This document shows positions 8,217 through 15,948 of a stretch of 39,923 nt of DNA, in pieces. Source of the DNA: NaphS2 sp964588535 (GTDB taxonomy: Bacteria; Desulfobacterota; DSM-4660; Desulfatiglandales; Desulfatiglandaceae). Numbering within the stretch: the first letter of the stretch is position 1; the number at the start of each line of letters is the position of its first letter. The DNA is taken from NCBI GenBank assembly GCA_964588535.1, contig CAZPQA010000019.1, forward strand, positions 1 through 39,923, written 5' to 3'. Below the pieces are notes generated by a model, which saw nothing but the letters and a program-made list of their open reading frames with translations, was not told the DNA's origin and ran no database searches. The position numbers and the translations under genes are program-made.

Positions 8217-9146
8217 ATGAAATTTGCCGACGGGCGATATGTCTCACAAAGAAACCCTCAAAATAGATTGAGAAATATCCTATCCATACTCTCTGCTATA
8301 GTAGTGCTTTTGTTTTTTGGATGCTTAGATCAAAAGTTTTACCTGGCCAACCATATAACCTATGAAGCTCCTGACAATTATAATCTTCAGTATGAAGAAG
8401 TACTATTCAACAGTAAAGACGGGACTAAGTTATACGGCTGGTTTATTCCGGCAATCGGAGATGCAATTGGAACAATAATCTATTTTCACGGCAATTATGG
8501 AAATTTGACTTATTACTTTAAACAAATCTGCTGGTTGCCATCGCACGGTTTCAATCTTTTTACCTTTGATTATAGGGGTTATGGTCGGTCCGAAGGCACC
8601 CCGGATAGAGTCGGAATTTACGAGGATTGTGTTGCCGCTATTGAGTACATAATATCGAGACATGATATTGATAATGGTAAGATATTCGTTTTTGCGCAAA
8701 GCCTTGGTGGAGCCAATGCAATCACGGCCATAGCTAATAATAAGTTTTTAGGAATACGTGCAATTGCCCTTGAAGGAACATTCTATTCTTACAGAACTGA
8801 GGCCCGGGATGTTATGGTTTCAAGTGTCCGGAAAAATATCGGACAAATGCCATGCCTGTCAATGCAGATATGGCCTGTTTCATTTCTTGCAGTAAGCGAT
8901 TGTTACAGTCCAGGGGAAGTGATTGATCAGCTTCCGCCGGTTCCTCTTCTCTTGATCCATTGCGCTTCGGATTCAATAGTCCCATACCACCATTGTGAAC
9001 GGCTTTACAAACAGGCAAAAGAACCAAAACAAATGTGGACCATCAAAGAATGTAATCATCTGGATGTATTCACACACAAACAGTATGATCATAAATACAG
9101 GCAAAAATTAGTTGACTTCTTCAAGAATTCCGGGAGAGAATATTAG
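8217..9146 (+). CDS. Alpha/beta hydrolase, BEM46/ABHD13-like, membrane-anchored
   Basis: The 309-residue protein has an N-terminal hydrophobic segment ending LLFFGC (Cys36, a weak lipobox), so it is either a lipoprotein or a single-pass membrane protein. The hydrolase core follows: IIYFHGN (oxyanion region), FDYRGYGRSEGTP, the nucleophile elbow AQSLGGA, an acid in HCASDSIVP and a C-terminal His in CNHLDVF. This triad order is standard. Substrate is unknown; relatives act on lipid or acyl esters. ATG 8217 is chosen because the frame upstream runs through repeat copy B, but its ribosome-binding site is poor and a start at 8142 is possible. It is visibly more AT-rich than the flanking signalling genes, suggesting separate acquisition. 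Confidence 0.7.
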   Translation: MKFADGRYVSQRNPQNRLRNILSILSAIVVLLFFGCLDQKFYLANHITYEAPDNYNLQYEEVLFNSKDGTKLYGWFIPAIGDAIGTIIYFHGNYGNLTYYFKQICWLPSHGFNLFTFDYRGYGRSEGTPDRVGIYEDCVAAIEYIISRHDIDNGKIFVFAQSLGGANAITAIANNKFLGIRAIALEGTFYSYRTEARDVMVSSVRKNIGQMPCLSMQIWPVSFLAVSDCYSPGEVIDQLPPVPLLLIHCASDSIVPYHHCERLYKQAKEPKQMWTIKECNHLDVFTHKQYDHKYRQKLVDFFKNSGREY

Positions 9147-9215
9147 TACGCCACTTCCTGGTTTCATTGGCATCACGGGTGGGAGGTAGGGACCTTAAAT
9201 TTGGAGGATTTTCTG

Positions 9216-9512
9216 ATGGCCCAAAAGCCAACCTATGAAGAATTAGAACAAAGGGTTAAGGTCTTAGAGAAGGGAGCTACTGAACTCATACAGGCGGAGG
9301 GGCAAGCGGCAAGACTAAGGGCCCTCTTTGACGACATTATCGACCTGAATCCGTACAGCATACAGATTTGTGACAAGGATGGACATCATGTAAGAGGCAA
9401 TCGGGCGTTCGTCGAACTGTTCAAGGAACCCCCTCCACCTGAATACTCCATATTCGACGATCCTAAAACTTCGCGACCAGTTGGAATCTGCCGGATTAAA
9501 TCCTGTCGCTGA
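9216..9512 (+). pseudogene. N-terminal remnant of a PAS histidine kinase
   Basis: ATG 9216 has GGAGG 8 bases upstream. The reading frame encodes the coiled-coil start typical of deltaproteobacterial PAS kinases (YEELEQRVKVLEK), then the first half of a PAS domain (LFDDIIDLNPYSIQICDKDG, NRAFVELF). It stops at 9512 after about 98 residues, before the PAS core is complete. The last 20 codons do not look like PAS sequence; a neighbouring frame at about 9465-9543 gives a more plausible helix ending at a TAA. It reads as a kinase gene broken by deletion plus frameshift, with the receiver part remaining at 9793-10230. Confidence 0.65.
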
Positions 9513-9650
9513 TGACCCTTTGAAGGTGGTCGGCAAACCCTAAACGGAATACCTCAAGATCTTTTGGATACCCCCTTCAGCGACTATCGGAATGCGATGC
9601 TATACTATCTCATTGTTCTCTCAGGGTTTTTTGGGGAAAGGTGAATGATT

Positions 9651-9757
9651 GATCTGGTAGTTTTGCATGGATTTGGCGGAGGTGCTATGCTGACTTAATG
9701 CACGTTATATTGCCGGTTAGGTTATGTTGTGTGATTTGATTCCTTCCATTTTACTCC
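9651..9757 (+). repeat. Interspersed repeat, copy C
   Basis: It begins GATCTGGTAGTTTTGC and shares with copy A most of 60 bases at its right end (ATGCACGTTATATTGCCGG, TTATGTTGTGTGATTT, CCATTTTA). It lies exactly in the gap between the two fragments of the broken hybrid kinase, so its arrival may be linked to that deletion. Confidence 0.6.
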
Positions 9758-9792
9758 GTTGTTGTTTTCCGTATAATTCTCTCCCCGTTTGA

Positions 9793-10230
9793 GTCTCCTT
9801 TCCGGTGACCCGGAAGGGTGTTTCTGACGAGAAGGAAAAGACCCCTTTGGAAAATTATCTCGGACATGGAGAGAAGATCCTGGTGGTTGACGATGAAGAG
9901 CGGCAAAGGGTGATTGCATGCGGGATACTGACCAAGCTGGGCTACATGGCTGAGGCGGTTTCAAGTGGTGAAGAGGCCATTGAATACATAAAGGAAAACA
10001 CAATAGACCTGATTGTCCTTGACATGGTCATGCCCAAAGGGATCAACGGGCGGGAGACTTACCAGCAGATCATCAAGATCCGTCCCGGCCAGAAGGCGGT
10101 CATCGCCAGCGGGTATGCCAAAACAAAAGAGGTGGATATGGCCCAGGAATTGGGCGCAGGCAAATACATAAAAAAGCCCTATACACTGGAAAAGATAGGG
10201 GTTGCAGTTAAGAAAGAATTGGAAAAATAG
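9793..10230 (+). pseudogene. Receiver-domain remnant of a hybrid histidine kinase
   Basis: The open frame begins at 9793 after a TGA. Its first residues (SFPVTRKG) look like the end of a HATPase domain (the usual YFPV strand) and linker, followed by a full receiver domain: ILVVDDEE, LIVLDMVMP with the phospho-acceptor Asp, ASGYAK and YIKKPY with the conserved Lys. A GTG at 9805 could in theory start a free receiver, but it falls inside the former kinase linker and has no good ribosome-binding site. The PAS half is at 9216-9512 and the kinase core is gone. Expression as a single-domain regulator cannot be excluded. Confidence 0.6.
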
Positions 10231-10623
10231 CTCTGCCGAAGCTGGCGCCCACCCATTTACGAGTGCTTGCTCAAAGAAAACGCTTGAACTAATCATCCCC
10301 CATATATTATCATCATTTCCGACAGTAAGGGAACTTCCAAAAAATAATCTACGCATCCTGCTTGCCCTTTTGCCCGTCTTCTACGTTGCGACAACAGGCA
10401 CATAGCTCACTATGCACCTGCTATCACGCCTTGAATACGAACAAAAGTTCTGTACGATATGCGTATATTATTTTCTTCCAGTTCCCTAAGACCGTTGATA
10501 GAATCCGCATGAGAAAACCTCATGGAGGACGAAATGGATATCAACCATAAATGCTCCATAGTCAATCAGCAATCATCAATCCTATGGGTTTACGGCTGAA
10601 ACGGTATTTGGGAGAAAGATGAG
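10231..10623 (+). other. Intergenic region before the hybrid kinase
   Basis: These 393 bases carry no supported gene. An imperfect inverted repeat (GGCACATAG-CTCA-CTATGCACC, 10397-10418) is present. Short open frames such as 10362-10550 have no ribosome-binding site and no recognisable domain. The promoter of the downstream kinase presumably lies here, but I see no clear -35/-10 pair. Confidence 0.4.
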
Positions 10624-13020
10624 ATGACGGAAGTAGAGATGTCGCAGGATCGGGGTGTGGTGGCATGGGTACACGATCGCTCCCCCTTTGGGCTGTTTAC
10701 CACCGACAGCAAGCTTGCCGTGACAGGATGGAACCGCTGGCTTGAGAACCACAGTGGACGGACCCGCAAGGAGGTCATGGGAAGAGATCTGGTGGATTTA
10801 TATCCGGAGATTGTTGACCGAAAGATGGATCGATATTTTAATGAGGCCCTTGAGGGCCGCAATGCTGTTCTGTCCCAGGTCTTGCACGGTTACCTCTTCC
10901 CCATACCAACCGATGCCGATGCTGACCCTCCGGTGAACATGCCCCAGAGCGCCATCATTTCACCTCTTATTTTAGGCGGGCAGATTTGTGGAACCGTCGG
11001 ATATATTGAAGATGTGAGCGAGCGGATCAAACGGGAGAAAGAGCTCATAAAGCAGGTCGATGAAGAGAAAAGGCTTGTTAAAAAACTTAAGTCATCGGAC
11101 GAGGCGCTGCGCAAAGAAAAAGAGTTTTCCGAAAGCCTGATTGATACGGCACAGGTAATAATCTTGGTCCTCGACACAGAAGGCCGGATCGTCCACTTCA
11201 ACCCTTATATGGAAGGGCTGTGTGGATATAAGCTGAATGAAGTACAAGGAAGGGACTGGTTCTCGACGTTTCTGCCGGAGCAGAACCACGACCGCACCAG
11301 GGAGGTTTTCCGGACAGCCGTTAGCGACATTAAGACCCAGGGCAACATTAACCCGATTGTCGCAAAAGATGGGCGTGGAATCATTACGGAATGGTATGAC
11401 AAGACATTGAAGGACGCTGCCGGCAATACAATTGGTCTTCTTGCCATCGGACAGGACATCACCTCTCGCAAGCAGGCTGAGGAGGCGCTGCAGGAGAGCG
11501 AGAAACGTTTCCACACCTTTATTGACTTTACCCATGACTGGGAGTACTGGATTGCACAGGATGGTCACCATATCTACGTTTCGCCATCGTGTGAAAGGAT
11601 TACCGGCTACGCTCCCGATGCGTTTATCAATGATCCCGGGCTGCTTGAAAAGATAGTCCACCCCGACGACCATTCAACCATTGTCAATCATCTTGGCGAA
11701 GAGCAGGGCCTGGAAAAGTTACCCTCCATCGACTATCGGATTATCACCCGCAGCGGCCAAGAGCGCTGGATCAACCATGTATGCCAGGCGGTATATGACG
11801 CCGATGGGACTTACCTCGGCAGGCGGGGCAGTAACCGCGACGTCACTCAACAGAAGCAAATGGAAGAAGAACTTCTGAAAACCAAAAAACTTGAGTCCCT
11901 GGGTGTCCTTGCCGGCGGCATTGCCCATGATTTCAACAATCTTATGTCCGCCGTTGCGGGCTATATCTCCCTTGCCAGAATGGAGATGAAACCAGGGAGT
12001 AAAGGGTTTAAAAACTTGGTCGAAGCAGAAAAGGCTTCCATTCAGACAAAGGGGTTGACTGCCCGATTGATTACCTTTTCCAAAGGCGGAGGGCCGATTA
12101 AGGAAACAGTTTCGATCGGTGATCTGGTAAAGAATTCTGTAGGTTTTTCATTGAAGGGCTCTGGTATAGATGCCAGGTTTTCTATTCCTGCCGATATTTC
12201 ACCGGCAGAAGTTGATGAAGATCAGATGAAACAGGTCATCTATAATATTGTAACCAACGCGCAGGAGGCCATGGTCGGACAGGGAACGATCAATGTCTCC
12301 TGTGAGAATGTTAACATAGGGGGGAAAGACGCTCTGACATTAAAGGATGGCAAATATGTCAAGATTTCCATAAAAGATCAGGGAGTCGGCATATCTGAAG
12401 AAGACCTTATAAAGATATTTGACCCCTATTTTTCGACCAAAGATATGGGTACTCAAAAAGGTATGGGGCTGGGGCTTGCGGTATCTGATTCAATTGTAAA
12501 GCAACATAAGGGGCTGATCACGGTAGAATCCGAATTGGGGACAGGGACAACTCTTTATATCTACCTTCCCGCATCTGTAAAAGAGATTGTTGAGGCAGCC
12601 CCCGTAAAGAAGCCTGCACCAGAAATATCCGTAACCCAGGGAGGAAAAATCCTGGTGATGGACGATGAGGAACTCCTAAGAGACGTTACTAAAGCGTTGC
12701 TTACCCGCCTCGGATATAATGCAGAGGTTGCCGTAGAAGGTGTTGAAGCGATTGAAATGTACAGAAAGGCAATGGAATCAGAGAAGCCTTTTGATATGGT
12801 CATCCTGGACTTGACCAATAAAGTCGGCATGGGAGGGGCTGAGACTATGGCGAAATTGTTAGAGATTGACTCTGATGTCAAGGCGATCGTTGCTACCGGT
12901 TACTCCAATGATCCTATCATAAGTAACTTCCGGGAACACGGCTTCCGTGGCGCACTTCCCAAGCCTTTCACCTTAGATCAACTGAAGACGGCATTGCATG
13001 ATGCTGTTGCGGGAGAATAA
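10624..13020 (+). CDS. Hybrid sensor histidine kinase (three PAS, HisKA, HATPase, receiver)
   Basis: The 798-residue cytoplasmic kinase has a first PAS at about 10-135, a coiled coil, a second PAS at about 168-285 and a third (PAS_3-like, HPDDH) at about 295-410. HisKA follows with the phospho-accepting H435 (GGIAHDFNNL), then HATPase_c with N-box NIVTNAQEAM, DQGVGI and GMGLGLA, and a C-terminal receiver (VMDDEE, Asp729 in VILDL, Lys in PKPF). There is no membrane segment. The first PAS is closely related to the N-terminus of the protein at 26011, with near-identical DNA blocks, so the domain was duplicated across the locus. It probably senses an internal cue and feeds the downstream signalling genes (inference). 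ATG 10624 follows GGGAGAAAG; an ATG at 10618 is out of frame. Confidence 0.9.
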   Translation: MTEVEMSQDRGVVAWVHDRSPFGLFTTDSKLAVTGWNRWLENHSGRTRKEVMGRDLVDLYPEIVDRKMDRYFNEALEGRNAVLSQVLHGYLFPIPTDADADPPVNMPQSAIISPLILGGQICGTVGYIEDVSERIKREKELIKQVDEEKRLVKKLKSSDEALRKEKEFSESLIDTAQVIILVLDTEGRIVHFNPYMEGLCGYKLNEVQGRDWFSTFLPEQNHDRTREVFRTAVSDIKTQGNINPIVAKDGRGIITEWYDKTLKDAAGNTIGLLAIGQDITSRKQAEEALQESEKRFHTFIDFTHDWEYWIAQDGHHIYVSPSCERITGYAPDAFINDPGLLEKIVHPDDHSTIVNHLGEEQGLEKLPSIDYRIITRSGQERWINHVCQAVYDADGTYLGRRGSNRDVTQQKQMEEELLKTKKLESLGVLAGGIAHDFNNLMSAVAGYISLARMEMKPGSKGFKNLVEAEKASIQTKGLTARLITFSKGGGPIKETVSIGDLVKNSVGFSLKGSGIDARFSIPADISPAEVDEDQMKQVIYNIVTNAQEAMVGQGTINVSCENVNIGGKDALTLKDGKYVKISIKDQGVGISEEDLIKIFDPYFSTKDMGTQKGMGLGLAVSDSIVKQHKGLITVESELGTGTTLYIYLPASVKEIVEAAPVKKPAPEISVTQGGKILVMDDEELLRDVTKALLTRLGYNAEVAVEGVEAIEMYRKAMESEKPFDMVILDLTNKVGMGGAETMAKLLEIDSDVKAIVATGYSNDPIISNFREHGFRGALPKPFTLDQLKTALHDAVAGE

Positions 13021-13133
13021 TCAACTCTATAATTAAAGATCAGGCCCAACAGAAGGCGATCAGCCGGTGAGTATACCAAACTCCACACTTATATTGTCTC
13101 GAGACCTTTGATTACCGAAACGGGAGACAGACC

Positions 13134-14285
13134 ATGTGGCATGAAGAAAAAGAGGCGCTGATTGAAAAGCATTCCCTCAAGATGCTTGAACAGCTTCCCG
13201 TAGCGGTTCTGATCGTCGAGGCTTCCGGAAGACCGCTCTATATGAATCGTTCGGCCCGGAACCTGCTCGGCATGGGACTTCAGGATCTTGACCCCGAAGC
13301 CGGGATCGGTGACCTCTCAAAGGTCTTTTGTGCCCATGCGGCGGGGACCGATGAATTGTACCCCCGGGAACGATCTCCGTTGGCCAAGGCATTGACCGGT
13401 GAGATATCCACCATAAATGATATGGAGATCCGGCAACAGGGGCAGACGATTCCCTTAGAGGTATCCGCTGCCCCCATTTTTGATGAAAAGGGTGAGGTCT
13501 CTTTTGCCATCGCCGTGTTTAAAGACATCGCGGACCGGAAGAAGGCGGAAAGAGATCTGAGCCAACGCCGCAATGAGCTGGATCGTCTGATTGCCAAGGC
13601 CCGGGCCGGTCGTAGACGGCTTGAGATCCTTTCACGGAAACGCATAGAGGTGCAGGAGGCAGAGCGGCGCGGGATCGCCCGTGAGCTCCATGATGAGATC
13701 GGCCAGGCCCTGACCGCCATAAAGATCAATCTGCAGGCCGCCATGGGTGTGTCCGGGGCAGAACCCGTGGAGAGCTATCTGACAGAGGGTATCGGGATCG
13801 TTGAGCGGGTCCTTCAGCAGGTCCGCAACCTCTCACTGGATCTTCGCCCTTCCATGTTGGATGATCTGGGGCTGATGGCATCTCTCAGATGGTATTTAGA
13901 CCGGCAGTCCCAGACCTCCGGGATAAAGATAGAATTTATTGGAGACCCTTCCATCAAACGACTCCCCCAGGAGATCGAGACGACCTGCTATCGTATCGTC
14001 CAGGAAGCCCTGACCAATGTCCTTCGTCATGCCCGGGCAAGCGGGATATACGTAAAAGTGGCCCCGGTCAAAAAAGGCCTGGGATTAATAATCCGTGACA
14101 ACGGTATCGGGTTTGACGTATCCGATGCCATGGAGAACGCCCGGTCCGGTGGAAGTTCCGGACTGCTGGGGATGGAAGAGCGGGCGCTTCTTGCCGGCGG
14201 CGAGATCAATCTGAAGTCTCGGCCGGGCAAAGGGGCCGAAATCAGGGTCTTCATCCCTTTAATCATACATGAAGTGACCCCATGA
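13134..14285 (+). CDS. PAS-containing NarL-type (HisKA_3) sensor kinase
   Basis: The 383-residue soluble kinase has a PAS domain (about 12-135, ending FKDIADRKKAERDL), a coiled-coil linker, and a dimerisation/phosphoacceptor helix of the HisKA_3 class with H186 in GIARELHDEIGQ. The HATPase_c domain has EALTNVLRHA, RDNGIGFD and GLLGMEERA. This class pairs with LuxR/NarL-type regulators, and exactly such a gene follows with a 4-base ATGA overlap at 14282-14285, so the two are translationally coupled partners. The start is ATG after GGGAGA. No sensor cofactor ligand can be assigned from the PAS sequence. Confidence 0.92.
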   Translation: MWHEEKEALIEKHSLKMLEQLPVAVLIVEASGRPLYMNRSARNLLGMGLQDLDPEAGIGDLSKVFCAHAAGTDELYPRERSPLAKALTGEISTINDMEIRQQGQTIPLEVSAAPIFDEKGEVSFAIAVFKDIADRKKAERDLSQRRNELDRLIAKARAGRRRLEILSRKRIEVQEAERRGIARELHDEIGQALTAIKINLQAAMGVSGAEPVESYLTEGIGIVERVLQQVRNLSLDLRPSMLDDLGLMASLRWYLDRQSQTSGIKIEFIGDPSIKRLPQEIETTCYRIVQEALTNVLRHARASGIYVKVAPVKKGLGLIIRDNGIGFDVSDAMENARSGGSSGLLGMEERALLAGGEINLKSRPGKGAEIRVFIPLIIHEVTP

Positions 14286-14932
14286 AAAGCATTCGTGTTT
14301 TGCTTGCCGAAGATCATACCCTTGTGAGGGCCGGTTTGTGTGCCCTTGTGAAGACCCTCGAGGGGGTAGAGGTGGTGGCGGAAGCCGGGGACGGCCACCA
14401 GACCCTGGAGATGGTCAAGGCCCATTATCCCGACCTGGTCCTGATGGATATCGCCATGCCCGGGCTCAACGGGCTGGAAGCCACCATACGTGTTATCAAA
14501 GAGTACCCGCATGTAAAGGTGATCATCCTTTCCATGCATGCCAACGAGGAGTATGTCCTTCAATCCCTGAGTGCCGGCGCCAGGGGATACCTCTTGAAAG
14601 ATTCCGGCACCTCAGAACTGGAATTGGCCATCAGGGCCGTCATGAGGGGGGAGACCTTTCTCAGCCCGGCGGTCTCGAAACATGTGATCGAACAGTATGT
14701 CCAGCGCCAGGAAGACCCGCAAAGCCCTTTCCAAATATTGACCCCACGCCAGAGAGAAATCCTGCAGCTTATTGCTGAAGGCCTTTCAACCAAAGACATT
14801 GCCCGAAAGTTAGATCTGAGTATCAAGACTGTCGACACGCACCGCACCCAGCTCATGGATCGCCTCGACATCCATGAGGTCGCCGGCCTGGTCCGCTACG
14901 CCATCCGAACCGGACTAATCATTGAATATTAG
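14282..14932 (+). CDS. NarL/FixJ-family response regulator
   Basis: The 216-residue protein has an N-terminal receiver (LLAEDHTLVR, Asp56 in VLMDIAMPG, Lys in YLLKDS) and a C-terminal LuxR-type helix-turn-helix at about 149-206 (LTPRQREILQLIAEG, then LSIKTVDTHR). It is the cognate partner of the upstream HisKA_3 kinase through a 4-base overlap. It should bind DNA as a phosphorylated dimer. This gives the locus a transcriptional output, in contrast to the CheY-like receivers further on. Targets are unknown. Confidence 0.93.
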   Translation: MKSIRVLLAEDHTLVRAGLCALVKTLEGVEVVAEAGDGHQTLEMVKAHYPDLVLMDIAMPGLNGLEATIRVIKEYPHVKVIILSMHANEEYVLQSLSAGARGYLLKDSGTSELELAIRAVMRGETFLSPAVSKHVIEQYVQRQEDPQSPFQILTPRQREILQLIAEGLSTKDIARKLDLSIKTVDTHRTQLMDRLDIHEVAGLVRYAIRTGLIIEY

Positions 14933-15170
14933 GAACGTGAAACGTGATGTGTGGAAACCCATAACTCGAAATTCCATGGGTCAGTGTCTTTCTGGTTCTT
15001 CATTCGATGTTGGACGTTCGATGTTCGATGTTCATCTTTTCAGCAACTCCCAACCCGCTCTTAGGGAACTTTTCCCCCCCATCTCAGGTATTCCCCCGAT
15101 TGTATTTCCTGAAAACCCGGATAAAATAAAATCCACAATCTGAAATCAAAAATCTGAAATCAAAAATCCC
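14933..15170 (+). repeat. Repeat-rich spacer (TTCGATGTT and AAATC/TGAAATC units)
   Basis: This non-coding spacer holds short direct repeats: TTCGATGTTGGACGTTCGATG followed by TTCGATGTTC at about 15002-15032, and tandem ATCTGAAATCAAAA units at 15137-15167. The reverse-complement type of the second motif recurs at 20533 and 29720-29745 (GATTTCAGATTGCAGATTG). The tandem block runs up to the ATG at 15171 and leaves no visible ribosome-binding site, suggesting insertion after the operon formed. Confidence 0.55.
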
Positions 15171-15935
15171 ATGCGACTCCTCTTAGTTGACGACAATAAG
15201 GAATTCTTAGACGTGGCCGAACGTTTCCTCTCCGCGGATCCTCAAATAGAGGTTGTGGGAAGGGCGCATTCCGGCGCGGAGGCGATTGATTCTGTGAGCC
15301 GGTTGAAGCCCGACCTGGTCCTGATGGATATCGCCATGCCGGATATGAACGGTCTGGAGGCCACCCGCAAGATCAAAGAACAGCCGGACCCACCTCTGGT
15401 GGTGATCCTGACCCTCTACGACAACCCCGAATACCGGGACGTTGCTGAAGAGATCCGTGCCGACGGGTTTCTGTCTAAGTCCGAATTCGGGACCCAGCTC
15501 CTTCCCCTGATTCATGAGTTAAGGGTCCGGTTGTCACCCCAACCCTCATCCAAGGAGAAACCCATGAAGCATATCCTGATTGTGGATGATTCCAACACCA
15601 TGCGCCGGATGGTCCTGGCCTCGCTCCAGGGGATCCCGCATGTCCAGTTCTCCGAAGCCCGGAACGGGCTTGATGCCATCGAAAAGATGGCACTCGATCC
15701 CGTTGACCTCATGACCCTTGACCTGAACATGCCCGATATGCACGGATTAGAGGTCCTCAGGTTCCTCAGAAGCCACCAGAAATACCGTGATATCCCCGTT
15801 GTCGTCCTCACCACGAGAGGGGATGAAGAGAGCCGCAAAGCCTGCCTGAGCGCGGGGGTTTCTCTGTACATCACCAAGCCCTTTGATCCCCACGTCTTTG
15901 CCCAAAGCGTGGGAGAGCTGATAGGAAGAAGCTGA
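15171..15935 (+). CDS. Tandem-receiver protein: NarL-type receiver fused to CheY
   Basis: The 254-residue protein has two receivers and no output domain. The first (1-120; DD at 7-8, Asp53 in LMDIAMPDM) resembles the NarL-type receiver of the preceding regulator, but its switch Lys sits in FLSKSEF and the DNA-binding domain is missing. The second (132-254; IVDDS, Asp184 in TLDLNMPDM, Lys in ITKPF) is CheY-like. The second domain has its own ATG (15564) with AAGGAG 6 bases upstream, in frame, so both a long form and a free CheY may be made. The upstream ATG at 15171 has no clear ribosome-binding site. It sits just before cheA, the likely phosphodonor for the CheY part. Confidence 0.85.
   Translation: MRLLLVDDNKEFLDVAERFLSADPQIEVVGRAHSGAEAIDSVSRLKPDLVLMDIAMPDMNGLEATRKIKEQPDPPLVVILTLYDNPEYRDVAEEIRADGFLSKSEFGTQLLPLIHELRVRLSPQPSSKEKPMKHILIVDDSNTMRRMVLASLQGIPHVQFSEARNGLDAIEKMALDPVDLMTLDLNMPDMHGLEVLRFLRSHQKYRDIPVVVLTTRGDEESRKACLSAGVSLYITKPFDPHVFAQSVGELIGRS
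15552..15566 (+). promoter_or_regulatory. Internal ribosome-binding site and start for CheY
   Basis: AAGGAG at 15552-15557 precedes an in-frame ATG at 15564-15566, exactly at the start of the second receiver (MKHILIVDDS). The codons of the Shine-Dalgarno encode linker residues. It is stronger than the start site of the fused gene. Confidence 0.55.
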
Positions 15936-15948
15936 TAAGGAGGAACTG

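Noticed and set aside
9805..10230. Independent CheY-like gene starting at GTG 9805
   Set aside because: The residues before and after the GTG look like the end of a kinase ATPase domain and linker, and there is no ribosome-binding site; treated as a gene remnant.
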